Source: DASXRC01 sp036506795 (lineage in GTDB: Bacteria; Actinomycetota; Actinomycetes; Mycobacteriales; Micromonosporaceae). From it: a stretch of DNA of 64,000 nt. The number at the start of each line of letters is the position of its first letter. The first letter of the stretch is position 1. This document shows positions 8,355-16,763 of the stretch, piece by piece. The notes under the pieces were generated by a model. The model made no database searches. It was given only the letters and a program-made list of their open reading frames with translations, and was not told the origin of the DNA. Where the stretch lies: assembly GCA_036506795.1 (NCBI GenBank), contig DASXRC010000230.1, positions 7,359 to 71,358 on the forward strand. Reading direction: 5' to 3'. A program made the position numbers and the translations under genes.

Positions 8355-9674
8355 TCATCCGTTCGGCCGTGCGTTCCGGGGACCGCTCGGCAGCAGTTCC
8401 CGCCGGACCACGTTCTCTTCGCGGCCCGGTCCCACCCCGACCACGTTGACCGGCGCACCGCACAGCTCCTCGATCCGCTCGATGTACCGGCGCGCGTTTG
8501 TCGGCAGGTCCTCCTCCGTGCGCGCCTTGGAGATGTCCTCCCACCAGCCGTCGAGCTCCTCGTAGACCGGGCGGGCGTGGTGGAACGCGGTCTGCGTGAG
8601 CGGCATATCGTCGGTCCGCTCGCCGTCGATCTCATAGCCCACGCAGATCGGCACCTTATCCATGCCGGACAGCACGTCGAGCTTGGTGACGACCAGGTCG
8701 GTGATGCCGTTCAGCCGCACGGCGTACCGGCCGACGACCGCGTCGAACCAGCCGCACCGCCGCTCCCGCCCAGTTGTCGTGCCGTACTCCGCGCCCGTTT
8801 TGCGCAAGTGCTCGCCGTGCTCGTCGAACAGCTCGGTAGGGAACGGCCCGGAGCCCACCCGGGTGGTGTACGCCTTCGTCACCCCGATGACCTTCGTGAT
8901 CCGCGTGGGCGGGATGCCGGTGCCCACGCACGCGCCGGCGGCCGTCGGGTTCGACGACGTCACGAACGGGTACGTGCCGTGGTCCAGGTCGAGCATTGTG
9001 GCCTGGGCGCCCTCCATCAGCACGAGGTCGCCGCGCTCGAGGGCCCGCCAGAGCACCGCTCGCGTGTCGGCGATATACGGACGCAGCCGCTCCGCGTACG
9101 CCAGGTACTCCTCCACCACGACGTCCGGGTCGATGGCCTTGCGGTTGTAGACCTTGAACAGGATCTGGTTCTTCTCCCGCAGCACCAGTTCGAGCTTCTG
9201 GCGCAGGATGCCGGGGTCGAGCAGATCCTGGACGCGGATGCCTATCCGGGCCACCTTGTCGCCGTAGGCCGGACCGATCCCTCGCCCGGTCGTGCCGATC
9301 CGCGACGAGCCGAGGTACCGCTCGACGACGCGGTCCAGCGCCCGGTGATGCGGCATGATCAGGTGGGCGTCGGCGGAGATCAGGAGGCGGGACACGTCGA
9401 CGCCCCGCTCGGTCAGCCCGTCGATCTCCGCGATCAGGACCTTCGGGTCGACCACGACGCCGTTCCCAATCACGATCTTCGCGGACGGCGAGAGGGCGCC
9501 GGACGGCATGAGGTGAAGGGCGTACTTCTGGCCGTCTGGAGTGATCACCGTGTGGCCGGCGTTGTTGCCACCCGAGTAACGCACAACGTAGCCGACGCTC
9601 CCGCCGAGCAGGTCGGTAACCTTGCCCTTGCCCTCGTCGCCCCACTGCGCCCCGATGAGCACGATCGCTGGCAT
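8355..9674 (-). CDS. purA: Adenylosuccinate synthetase
   Basis: 439 residues, full length for the family. It joins IMP and aspartate using GTP to make adenylosuccinate, the first committed step to AMP. The N-terminal signature IGAQWGDEGKGKVTDLL carries the catalytic Asp and the phosphate-binding loop; GGNNAGHTV holds the catalytic His. GTTGRGIGPAYGDKVAR and the VGSGPFPTEL and GRERRCGWFD segments are also diagnostic. The ATG at 9674 follows a CAGGAGG site. The gene is divergent from the lipid-kinase-like gene, with 121 bp between them, and probably monocistronic. Confidence 0.97.
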   Translation of the reverse strand: MPAIVLIGAQWGDEGKGKVTDLLGGSVGYVVRYSGGNNAGHTVITPDGQKYALHLMPSGALSPSAKIVIGNGVVVDPKVLIAEIDGLTERGVDVSRLLISADAHLIMPHHRALDRVVERYLGSSRIGTTGRGIGPAYGDKVARIGIRVQDLLDPGILRQKLELVLREKNQILFKVYNRKAIDPDVVVEEYLAYAERLRPYIADTRAVLWRALERGDLVLMEGAQATMLDLDHGTYPFVTSSNPTAAGACVGTGIPPTRITKVIGVTKAYTTRVGSGPFPTELFDEHGEHLRKTGAEYGTTTGRERRCGWFDAVVGRYAVRLNGITDLVVTKLDVLSGMDKVPICVGYEIDGERTDDMPLTQTAFHHARPVYEELDGWWEDISKARTEEDLPTNARRYIERIEELCGAPVNVVGVGPGREENVVRRELLPSGPRNARPNG

Positions 9675-9795
9675 GTGTACCCGCCTCCTGGGGCTCGGGT
9701 GCCAGGTGGCGACGCATGGCGAGCCCGAGGTGTCAGGCTAACAAGAGTTGGCCGTCCGGAATCGGCGGCGGCAGTCATCGCGGGAGGCCGAGCCG

Positions 9796-10716
9796 GTGTA
9801 CGACGTGGTGATACTCACCTTGACTGACCGCGAGGGAGGGTCCGCCGCACCGCGGGTGCCGGTGCTCGCGTGTGCCGAGGCGCTCGCGGCCGCCGGCGCC
9901 AGGGTGGAGACGGTTACCGCCGGTTCGGACGCGTCGATCGACGAGGTGCTCGCCCGGCTCGACGGCCCACCGCGGGCCGACGGGCTTCCGTGGCCCAACG
10001 CCGACGGCGAGCCAAGGCTCGTGGTCGCCACCGCCGTCGACGGCCAGCTCCGCGCCGTCGTGCGCCGGCTCGTCCGGCGGTACGCGCCGCCGCCGAGTCG
10101 CCGGCCCGGCGACCTGCCGGCACACCGGACGATGCCCGACCTGCCACCCGTCGGCGTACTGCCGCTTGGCCCAGCGGGGCGCGGCGGGCCGGGCGACCTG
10201 GCCGCACAGCTCGAGCTGCCCCGGGAACCCGCGGCCGTCGCCGCGGCGGTGCTCGGTGGGCGGGCCCGGCGGTTGGATCTGCTGCGCAACGACGGCGGGT
10301 CGGTCACGCTCGACGGCGTGCTGCTGGCCGGCGAGGACGAGGCGGGCCGCCCGGCGCCGTGGCGGGGCCGGGTCGAGGTGGACGACGCCGTGCTCTCCGA
10401 CGGCGAGGACTCCATGCTGGCGTGCGTCGTCGCGAACGCCGGCGGTTACGCGTCGCTCGACGGGCTGCCGCTGACCCCGGCGGCGGACCCGACGGATGGT
10501 GTGGTCGAGGTCGCGGTCGCCGTTCCGGTGGTCGCCCGCTCGCTGCTCCGAAGGCCACGGGTACGCCTCGAGGTCCGGCGCGCCCGCGGCCGCGCCGCCG
10601 CGGTCACGCCCCGCGACGCCGATGTGCAGTACGTCGACGACGGCGTGTCGGGTTCGTTGAGCCGCAAGCGGTCGTGGTGGACGGAGCCCGGGGCCTGGGC
10701 GGTGTACGTGCCGTAG
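9796..10716 (+). CDS. Diacylglycerol/NAD-kinase-like protein with a degenerate nucleotide-binding motif
   Basis: 306 residues from GTG 9796; GGGAGG sits eight bases upstream, while the upstream ATG at 9748 has no such site. The C-terminal half fits the beta-sandwich of lipid kinases of the DagK/LCBK family (YASLDGLPLTPAADPTDGVVE corresponds to the conserved substrate-side strand block). In the N-terminal half, the segment aligning with the catalytic GGDGT loop reads VATAVDGQLRAVV, so the glycine-rich loop is lost, and a VGVLPLG stretch replaces the usual IIPLGTGND. It is therefore probably inactive or has altered chemistry. Assigned by fold-level similarity only. It sits head-to-head with purA. 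Confidence 0.6.
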   Translation: MYDVVILTLTDREGGSAAPRVPVLACAEALAAAGARVETVTAGSDASIDEVLARLDGPPRADGLPWPNADGEPRLVVATAVDGQLRAVVRRLVRRYAPPPSRRPGDLPAHRTMPDLPPVGVLPLGPAGRGGPGDLAAQLELPREPAAVAAAVLGGRARRLDLLRNDGGSVTLDGVLLAGEDEAGRPAPWRGRVEVDDAVLSDGEDSMLACVVANAGGYASLDGLPLTPAADPTDGVVEVAVAVPVVARSLLRRPRVRLEVRRARGRAAAVTPRDADVQYVDDGVSGSLSRKRSWWTEPGAWAVYVP

Positions 10717-10844
10717 CCCGTGTGGCTGAACGGCTGAGGATTGGTCACGCGAGCGGCGGCGCGCTGCCACGCGAGCGGCCGGTGCGCCCGCGGCCCTGAT
10801 CGACTACAAATAGAAGTCCGGAGCCTCCCCAGGACCCGGTAAGG

Positions 10845-10873
10845 GAGCCCGGCGGCCGCGTGCCTCCGGGCTC
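10845..10873. promoter_or_regulatory. Leader hairpin upstream of the LOG-family gene
   Basis: GAGCCCGG (10845-10852) and CCGGGCTC (10866-10873) form an 8-bp perfect stem with a 13-base loop. It lies in the 186-bp gap between the lipid-kinase-like gene and the LOG-family gene and ends 30 bp before the TTG start. It could be the terminator of the upstream gene or a 5'-leader structure. Confidence 0.4.
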
Positions 10874-10902
10874 TCGCTCTGCCAGGCCGAGGCTCTCCTC
10901 CG

Positions 10903-12159
10903 TTGAGCCGAGCGGAGCTTCTGGCTGCCGCGCAGAATTGCGGCGTGCCCACACCACCGCCCCCCGACGTCATCGCGCCGCACGATCCGACGCCCGACGA
11001 GGTGGAGTCGCGAGCCGAGTTCGAGACGCACCTCGCAAACGGCAGCCTCGCCGGCCTGACCGTGCAGGGGCTGCGACTGGATCTCGACCCGGTGCCGGAC
11101 CTCCGCCACGTCGACGTGGCGGACGCGCTCTTCGTCGGTTGCCGATTCGCCTCGGTCGAGGTCGAGGCCGATCTCGTGCGGCGGGGAGCCCATGTGGTGC
11201 CCTCGTTCACCGCGCTACCGTTCCCGAGCCAGCCGACGCGGCTCTACACCGGCGAGGACCTGTTCGCCGGGTTCGCCGAGCACGGGTTCGTGGGCATGTA
11301 CGACACGGTGGTCTATCACCATTTCCGCGCGCACGGAGGCGCGCTGCCCGAGGTGCGCGTCGCGCTGGCGCAACGCCTGCACGACCACGGCATCGACAAC
11401 GCGCTCGCGGACCTGACCGGAGCGTGGCTCGCCGAAAACGGCCCCGGCTCGGTGGTCGGGATCATGGGCGGACACGCGGTAGCTCGGGGAAGCGCAACCT
11501 ACCGGCTCGCCGCGACGTTGGGTTGGGAGCTCAGCCGGGCGGGGCGGCTGGTGGTCACCGGCGGCGGTCCGGGCGTGATGGAGGCGGCCAACCTCGGCGC
11601 GTACCTGTCGACCCGCCCGACACGCGACGTCGTCGCCGCCGTCGACGTGCTGGCCACCGCGCCGGACTTTCGCGACCACGACCCGTACACGGCCGCGGCG
11701 CTAGAGGTCCGCGCTCGGTTCGCCCCGATCGACGCCGACGGCGACCGGGTCGGGTGGGCGCGGCGCGGCGGGTTGGCCATACCCACCTGGTTGTACGGCC
11801 ATGAGCCGGCGAACCTCTTCGCCGCCCAGGTGGCTAAGTACTTCTCCAACGCGATCCGGGAGGACACGATCCTGCGGCTCGCCCGGGGTGGCATCGTGTT
11901 CGCGGCCGGCCGAGCGGGCACCGTACAGGAGGTCTTCCAGGCCGCTACGAAGACGTTCTACAACACGGAGGGGATCAGCGGGGCATACGTCTTCCTGGAT
12001 CGCGCGTTCTGGACGCAGACGTTACCGATCGAAATGCTGCTACGTCCGCTGCTCGAGCTGTCGCCGGAGGGCGACCTGTCGACGCTCATCCACCTCACCG
12101 ACGACGTCCACGAGGTGGTCTCCGTGCTCACCTCGCCGGCCAGCGCTCGACGACGTTGA
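10903..12159 (+). CDS. LOG-family (lysine decarboxylase-like fold) nucleotide-binding protein with N-terminal extension
   Basis: 418 residues from TTG 10903; GTG 10945 is an equally plausible start because neither has a clear ribosome-binding site. The Rossmann-type LOG core occupies roughly residues 185-410: GIMGGHA, then GGGPGVMEAAN, and GRAGTVQEVFQ in place of the usual PGGxGTxxE. LOG proteins release free cytokinin-type bases or hydrolyse nucleoside 5'-monophosphates. The first ~180 residues, with VGCRFASVEVEADLVRRG and the tract HGFVGMYDTVVYHHF, are not part of ordinary 180-200-residue LOG proteins and may be a second domain. The conserved Arg and Glu of the PGGxGTxxE loop are partly altered, so enzyme activity is uncertain. 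Convergent with fbaA. Confidence 0.75.
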   Translation: MSRAELLAAAQNCGVPTPPPPDVIAPHDPTPDEVESRAEFETHLANGSLAGLTVQGLRLDLDPVPDLRHVDVADALFVGCRFASVEVEADLVRRGAHVVPSFTALPFPSQPTRLYTGEDLFAGFAEHGFVGMYDTVVYHHFRAHGGALPEVRVALAQRLHDHGIDNALADLTGAWLAENGPGSVVGIMGGHAVARGSATYRLAATLGWELSRAGRLVVTGGGPGVMEAANLGAYLSTRPTRDVVAAVDVLATAPDFRDHDPYTAAALEVRARFAPIDADGDRVGWARRGGLAIPTWLYGHEPANLFAAQVAKYFSNAIREDTILRLARGGIVFAAGRAGTVQEVFQAATKTFYNTEGISGAYVFLDRAFWTQTLPIEMLLRPLLELSPEGDLSTLIHLTDDVHEVVSVLTSPASARRR

Positions 12160-12175
12160 CCTAGGGCGGCCCGCG

Positions 12176-12187
12176 CGAACCGGTTCG
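12176..12187. terminator. Short palindrome between convergent genes, possible bidirectional terminator
   Basis: CGAACCGGTTCG is a perfect 12-bp palindrome in the 56-bp gap between the stops of the LOG-family gene and fbaA. It is flanked by GCG-type bases that can extend the stem imperfectly. There is no T-run. Confidence 0.35.
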
Positions 12188-12215
12188 GCGCACCGGGCAC
12201 CCGGCCCCACCGTCG

Positions 12216-13241
12216 TTACTTGCTCAGCGTCGTACCGGTCGAGCGCAGGTCCTCGCAGGCCTGCGCGACCCGCTTGGCCATGCCCGCCTCGGCCACCTTG
12301 CCCCACGTGCGCGGGTCGTACCCCTTCTTGCTGCCGACCTCGCCGTCCACCTTGAGCACGCCGTCGTAGTTGGTGAACATGTGCCCGGCGACCTGGCGGG
12401 TGAACGCGTACTGCGTGTCGGTGTCAATGTTCATCTTGACCACGCCGTAGTCGAGCGCGGACCTGATCTCCGACAGCAGTGAGCCCGATCCGCCGTGGAA
12501 GACCAGGTTGAACGGCTTCTCCCGGCCGTACTTGGCGCCAACCGCGTCCTGAATCTCCTTGAGAATCTCCGGGCGGAGCTTCACGTTGCCCGGCTTGTAC
12601 ACCCCGTGCACATTGCCGAACGTCAGCGCCGCCATGTACCGGCCCTTGTCGCCCAGCCCTAACGCGGCCGCGGTGGCGAGACCGTCCTCGACAGTCGAGT
12701 ATAGCTTCTCGTCGATGGCGCCGACGATGCCGTCCTCCTCGCCACCGACGACGCCGACCTCGATCTCCAGGACGATCTTGGCGGCCGCCGCCTCGGCGAG
12801 AAGTTCCTCGGCGATCTGCAGGTTCTCCGCGATGGGAACCGCCGAACCGTCCCACATGTGCGACTGGAACAGCGGTGGCTGACCGGCTGCGACCCGCTCC
12901 GTCGAGATGGCGAGCAGGGGGCGTACGAACGTGTCGAGCTTGTCCTTCGGACAGTGGTCCGTGTGCAGCGCGACGTGGACCCGGTAGTTCTTAGCCACCT
13001 CGGTGGCGAACGCGGTGAATGCGACGGCGCCGGTCACCATGTCCTTCACGGTGGGGCCCGAGACGTACTCGGCGCCGCCAGTCGAGAGCTGGATGATGCC
13101 GTCACTCTCCGCCTCGGCGAAGCCGCGCAGCGCGGCGTTGAGCGTCTGTGAGGACGTCACGTTGATGGCGGGATAGGCAAACGCGCCGGCCTTGGCGCGA
13201 TCGAGCATCTCGGCGTAGACCTCGGGGGATGCGATCGGCAT
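12216..13241 (-). CDS. fbaA: Class II fructose-bisphosphate aldolase
   Basis: 341 residues, family-typical length. It cleaves fructose 1,6-bisphosphate to dihydroxyacetone phosphate and glyceraldehyde 3-phosphate (and the reverse) in glycolysis and gluconeogenesis, using zinc. Zinc and substrate residues are visible in LHTDHCP, EIEVGVVGGEEDG, NVHGVY, VFHGGSGS and NIDTDTQ. The ATG follows AAGGAGCAGGACG, a strong ribosome-binding site. Downstream of it (to the left) lies the convergent LOG gene; upstream is the holin-like gene in the same direction, 100 bp away. Confidence 0.96.
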   Translation of the reverse strand: MPIASPEVYAEMLDRAKAGAFAYPAINVTSSQTLNAALRGFAEAESDGIIQLSTGGAEYVSGPTVKDMVTGAVAFTAFATEVAKNYRVHVALHTDHCPKDKLDTFVRPLLAISTERVAAGQPPLFQSHMWDGSAVPIAENLQIAEELLAEAAAAKIVLEIEVGVVGGEEDGIVGAIDEKLYSTVEDGLATAAALGLGDKGRYMAALTFGNVHGVYKPGNVKLRPEILKEIQDAVGAKYGREKPFNLVFHGGSGSLLSEIRSALDYGVVKMNIDTDTQYAFTRQVAGHMFTNYDGVLKVDGEVGSKKGYDPRTWGKVAEAGMAKRVAQACEDLRSTGTTLSK

Positions 13242-13341
13242 CGTCCTGCTCCTTGCTGTGGGTGACCGCGTGAGGCGGACCGCGCTGTCCTCCGTCGGGC
13301 AGTATCGCGCAGTCCGCCGGTGGGGCGGCCGTCGACCCGGC

Positions 13342-13740
13342 TCACCGCTCCTCGGCCACGCGGTCGCCGCGCGGCTCTGGGATGATCAAGCTGAGCAGCC
13401 AGCTGACGACCGCCATCACGATCGCGCCCCAGAACGCCGGCCAGAACCCGTCGATGTTGAACGGCAGGTCGAGCTTGTCGGCGACCCACTCCGTGAGCAG
13501 GAACAACAGCGCATTCACGACGAGCGCGAACAGCCCGAGCGTGAGGATGTAGAAGACACACCCGACCACATGGATGATCGGCTTCAGCACCGCGTTCACG
13601 ATGCCGAAAATCAGTGCCACCGCCAGCAGCGTCAGGATTTCGGACGTGGTGGATTTGCCCGTGACATCGATGCCGGGAACGACGAGCGTGGTGATCCACA
13701 GCGCGACCGCGTTGACCACGACTCTGATCAGAAATCTCAC
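13342..13740 (-). CDS. Four-helix membrane protein of the phage holin superfamily IV type
   Basis: 132 residues from GTG 13740 (an AGGATG site lies upstream; the longer open frame to 13827 is not needed). Four hydrophobic segments span nearly the whole protein, with the family pattern ending the first helix in VVPGIDV and FGIVNAVLKPI in the second. These small proteins (Pfam Phage_holin_4_2 family) are chromosomal in many actinobacteria and are not evidence of a prophage; I see no endolysin or phage gene nearby. Function unknown. Confidence 0.8.
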   Translation of the reverse strand: MRFLIRVVVNAVALWITTLVVPGIDVTGKSTTSEILTLLAVALIFGIVNAVLKPIIHVVGCVFYILTLGLFALVVNALLFLLTEWVADKLDLPFNIDGFWPAFWGAIVMAVVSWLLSLIIPEPRGDRVAEER

Positions 13741-13880
13741 GGGTTCATCCTGGCATCCGGACGCACGCCCGGGCGGGAATCGGACCGTGTCGCCGCCCCA
13801 TCCATGCCCGGACGGTCGTGCGGGCACGGCCCCGGCCCCGTACCGTGAAACGCGGAACCGCCGACCGGGAGGAGGCGACG

Positions 13881-14090
13881 ATGACCGAGCCCGACGAGGA
13901 CCGTGCGCCCGGCCACCACCTCGAGGCCGACGAGCGGGACATCGAAGCGCCGGACGCGGACGCCGTCGAACAGGCCATCTCCGCGAATCCGGCCGAGGAG
14001 CCGGCCGAGGTGCACCGCGGCCTCGAGGTCGGCGAGTGGGACGCGGTCGAGCAGGCGTACGTGGTCGACCTCGACGACGACTACCGTTGA
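13881..14090 (+). CDS. Small acidic conserved protein of unknown function
   Basis: 69 residues, very acidic (repeated Asp/Glu, ending VVDLDDDYR), no Cys and no hydrophobic segment. The ATG at 13881 lies behind GGGAGGAGG, an unusually strong ribosome-binding site, which decides the start over an upstream in-frame codon at 13818. Repeated elements such as DAVEQA occur twice (about residues 27-32 and 54-59), which suggests a short internal duplication. It is convergent with amrB. I do not recognise a function. Confidence 0.65.
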   Translation: MTEPDEDRAPGHHLEADERDIEAPDADAVEQAISANPAEEPAEVHRGLEVGEWDAVEQAYVVDLDDDYR

Positions 14091-14112
14091 CCGCTCGCCG
14101 CGGTCGGGCATC

Positions 14113-14946
14113 TCAGGCGGGCGCGGGATGGAGCGCGAACGCCGCGTAACCGACTACGCGCGTCGGATCACCGGCCGTGTCCGCGGACGTGGACAGGTCG
14201 AGCAGGGTCGGCCGAAGGCCCACCCGCCGCGCCCACGAGACGAGTCCCCGCAGCGCGAACACGCCGCAGGCGTCGCGTACGCCTATCCGCTCCTCCGCGA
14301 GGTCGAGCACGGCCTGGGCTGTTCTCTGGTCCTGCCGCCGCGCGGTCGGGTCGTCGAGGTAATGCGACAGGTCGGTGCTGCACACGACGACCGTGCCGGG
14401 GTCCGCCGCCAGCGACAGTGCGCCGATGACGACGTCCACTGAGGACGGACCGACCACAATGGGCAGCACGGGTACGCCCCCGGGCAGCACCCGCTGTAGG
14501 AACGGCAGCTGCACCTCCAAGGAGTGCTCCGGGACGTGCGGCCGGTCGTCGACCGTGACGTGCCCGCCGCCCGCCAGCCGGTCGACGAGGGCGGTGTCGA
14601 TCGGGACCTCGCCCAGCGGCGTACGCCACGCCTCGACGGCAGGCACCGCGCAGCCGGACAGCTCCACGTAGTGGGCCGGCCCGAGCAGCACAACGCGCCG
14701 CACCCGGTCCGCCTGGGCATGCAGCCGCGCGTACGCGTGGGCGGCCGTCGGCCCGGAGAATTGGTAGCCGGCGTGCGGCACGACGTACGCCGCCGCGACG
14801 GCCTCGTCCGCGGGAGTCGCCACGTCGCCGACCAGGCGGTCGACGACGACGGCCAGCACACCGGCGTCGGCCGGGTAGAACCTGCCGGCCACCGCCGGCG
14901 CCCGTACGCCGCGGCCGGACGACCGCGGGACGTCACGCACGATCAC
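14113..14946 (-). CDS. amrB: AmmeMemoRadiSam system protein B (MEMO1-like)
   Basis: 277 residues from GTG 14946. Family landmarks: RAPAVAGRFYPAD at the N-terminus, VVPHAGYQFSG, GPAHY, EHSLEVQLPFLQ and SSTDLSH-like CSTDLSHYL. The MEMO fold is related to non-heme iron dioxygenases of the LigB type, and the His residues in PHAGY, EHSLE and DLSH correspond to metal-site positions. In bacteria these genes travel with a radical SAM enzyme; the biochemical role of the trio is unknown. It lies 72 bp downstream of amrS on the same strand. No AMMECR1 (A component) gene is adjacent. Confidence 0.92.
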   Translation of the reverse strand: MIVRDVPRSSGRGVRAPAVAGRFYPADAGVLAVVVDRLVGDVATPADEAVAAAYVVPHAGYQFSGPTAAHAYARLHAQADRVRRVVLLGPAHYVELSGCAVPAVEAWRTPLGEVPIDTALVDRLAGGGHVTVDDRPHVPEHSLEVQLPFLQRVLPGGVPVLPIVVGPSSVDVVIGALSLAADPGTVVVCSTDLSHYLDDPTARRQDQRTAQAVLDLAEERIGVRDACGVFALRGLVSWARRVGLRPTLLDLSTSADTAGDPTRVVGYAAFALHPAPA

Positions 14947-15018
14947 CGGTGTACCACACGCGGTGCTGGTTGTCTCCGACGCGCGCCGGCGCGCACGTCA
15001 CCCGTTGGCACGCCTTGG

Positions 15019-16185
15019 CTACGGTGCGACCGGCGTACGGCGATCGTGCGCGCCGACGCCCGGTGGGACCGGGTCGAGCAGACGCACCGGCATCCGGCGC
15101 CGCCCCCAGTCCCCGAGCGGCCCGGCATACACACCCGGCAGCGTCGTGCCGCAGCTCTCACACGCGCCCGCCTCGGTGAGCCGGTAGTCCACGATGTCGT
15201 ACCAGTCGCGCACGACGACGGGCCGATCGCAGCCGGGACACCGGGTGGTCCCGCCGTCGGGGTCGTGGACGTTGCCGGTATAGACGTAGCGGAGCCCATG
15301 CTCCAGAGCGATCCGGCGGGCCCGGCGCAGAGTGGCCGGCGGCGTCGGTGGCACGTCGCGCATCTTGAAGTCGGGGTGGAACGCTGAGAAGTGCAGCGGC
15401 ACGTCCGGCCCGAGGTGTTCGAGCAGCCAGGCACACTCCTCGGCGATCTCGCCGTCGGAGTCGTTGTGCCCCGGAATCAGCAGGGTCGTGATCTCGAACC
15501 AGACCTCGGTCTCGTGCCGCAGGTACTCGAGCGTCTCCAGCACTGCCGGCAGCTTGGAGAAAGTGATCTTCTCGTAGAAGGCGTCGGTGAATGCCTTGAG
15601 GTCGATGTTCGCCGCGTCCATGTGCCGGTAGAACTCCGCCCGGGGCGCCGCGTTGATGTACCCCGCCGACACCGCGATCGCGCTGATGCCGCGCTCGTGG
15701 CAGGCGTCGGCGACATCCATGGCGTACTCCATGAAGATCACCGGGTCGTTGTACGTGAACGCCACCGACCGGCAGCCGAGCCGCTGCGCCGCCGCGGCGA
15801 GGGCGTCCGGGGAGGCCGCGGCCGACAGCGTGTCGATCTCGCGGGACTTGGAGATGTCCCAGTTCTGGCAGAACCGGCAGGCGAGGTTGCAGCCGGCGGT
15901 GCCGAACGACAGCACCGACGAACCGGGCAGGAAGTGGTTGAGCGGCTTCTTCTCGACCGGATCCACGCAGAAGCCCGAGGAGCGACCGTACGTGGCAAGC
16001 ACGATCTGATCGTCGATCCGGCCGCGGACGAAGCACAGCCCGCGCTGGCCCTCCCGGAGCTTGCACGCGCGCGGGCACACGTCGCACTGCACCCGGCCAT
16101 CCGGCAAGGCATGCCAGTACGCCGTGGCAACGGTGTTCGGGTCGGCCAGGCTCAGCGCGTCCGGCGCGACCGCTTGATCGGTCAT
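15019..16185 (-). CDS. amrS: AmmeMemoRadiSam system radical SAM enzyme
   Basis: 388 residues. The radical SAM cysteines are in CNLACRFC (C99, C103, C106; CxxxCxxC spacing that ligates a 4Fe-4S cluster). Four further cysteines near the N-terminus (C34, C37, C41, C51) and two CxxC-type pairs near the C-terminus (CPGC and CESC) suggest extra metal binding. The length and the order SAM domain then C-terminal zinc-like domain match the AmrS family, related to pyruvate formate-lyase activating enzymes. The ATG is preceded by GGGAGG. It forms a two-gene unit with amrB. The substrate is not known. Confidence 0.92.
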   Translation of the reverse strand: MTDQAVAPDALSLADPNTVATAYWHALPDGRVQCDVCPRACKLREGQRGLCFVRGRIDDQIVLATYGRSSGFCVDPVEKKPLNHFLPGSSVLSFGTAGCNLACRFCQNWDISKSREIDTLSAAASPDALAAAAQRLGCRSVAFTYNDPVIFMEYAMDVADACHERGISAIAVSAGYINAAPRAEFYRHMDAANIDLKAFTDAFYEKITFSKLPAVLETLEYLRHETEVWFEITTLLIPGHNDSDGEIAEECAWLLEHLGPDVPLHFSAFHPDFKMRDVPPTPPATLRRARRIALEHGLRYVYTGNVHDPDGGTTRCPGCDRPVVVRDWYDIVDYRLTEAGACESCGTTLPGVYAGPLGDWGRRRMPVRLLDPVPPGVGAHDRRTPVAP

Positions 16186-16224
16186 GGGCGCCGCCTCCCT
16201 TCCGTCAACGCTACTCCCGTGCAG

Positions 16225-16254
16225 GGCAACCTTTCGCGTCCCAGCGGGGTCCTA
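16225..16254 (+). promoter_or_regulatory. Candidate ECF-type promoter of the sigma-factor gene
   Basis: GGCAACC (16225-16231) and GTCCTA (16249-16254) are separated by 17 bases. They resemble the GGAACC/CGTC boxes of ECF-type sigma factors, and autoregulation is usual for this class. The -10 ends five bases before the ATG. Confidence 0.4.
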
Positions 16255-16259
16255 GGGAC

Positions 16260-16763
16260 ATGGCGAAGTGGCAGGCCCCGCCATCGTTCGAGGAGTACGT
16301 GCGGGACCGGCACGTCGAACTGCTCCGGTTCGCACACGCTCTGACCGGCGACCGGCACCTCGCCGACGACCTCGTCCAGGACGCGCTCGAGCGCACCGGC
16401 ATGCGGTGGGAGCGGATCCGGCGGCAGGAAGACCCCGAGGGGTACCTGCGGCGGATCATCGTCAACCGGCACCTGAGCCGGTGGCGCTCGCTGCGCCGGG
16501 AACGGCTCGTCGCCGAGCCACCGGAGCGGTCGTACGCCGACGCCGAGCCGCCCGACCAGGTTCTCTGGCAGTTGCTCGGGACGCTGCCGCGACGCCAGCG
16601 GGCGGTGTTGGTGCTCAGGTTCTACGAGGACCTCAGCGAGGTACAGGTCGCCGCGACGCTCGGCTGTTCGGTCGGCGCGGTCAAGAGCTACGGCTCGCGG
16701 GGGATGGCGCGGCTTCGGGCCGCCATGGCGGAGCCGCGCGTGGTCAAGGACGGTGCCCGGTGA
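16260..16763 (+). CDS. SigE-family (ECF-like) RNA polymerase sigma factor
   Basis: 167 residues. Region 2 lies at about residues 10-65 (FEEYVRDRHVELLRFAHALTG, then DDLVQDALER, the core-binding and -10-recognition helices). Region 4 is at about 105-155, with LPRRQRAVLVLRFYEDLSE and the helix-turn-helix ending in VGAVKSYGSRGMARLR. This is the pattern of the actinobacterial SigE family (about 170 residues). The GTGA overlap with the next gene means translational coupling, as in sigma/anti-sigma pairs. The signal it responds to is unknown. Confidence 0.92.
   Translation: MAKWQAPPSFEEYVRDRHVELLRFAHALTGDRHLADDLVQDALERTGMRWERIRRQEDPEGYLRRIIVNRHLSRWRSLRRERLVAEPPERSYADAEPPDQVLWQLLGTLPRRQRAVLVLRFYEDLSEVQVAATLGCSVGAVKSYGSRGMARLRAAMAEPRVVKDGAR

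Noticed and set aside
10717..10902. Possible tRNA-like sequence before the LOG gene
   Set aside because: The GTGTGGCTGAACGG stretch looks tRNA-like at first, but no anticodon stem, T-arm or 7-bp acceptor stem can be drawn.
13342..13740. Prophage holin
   Set aside because: The protein has a holin-like name only; no phage genes are nearby.
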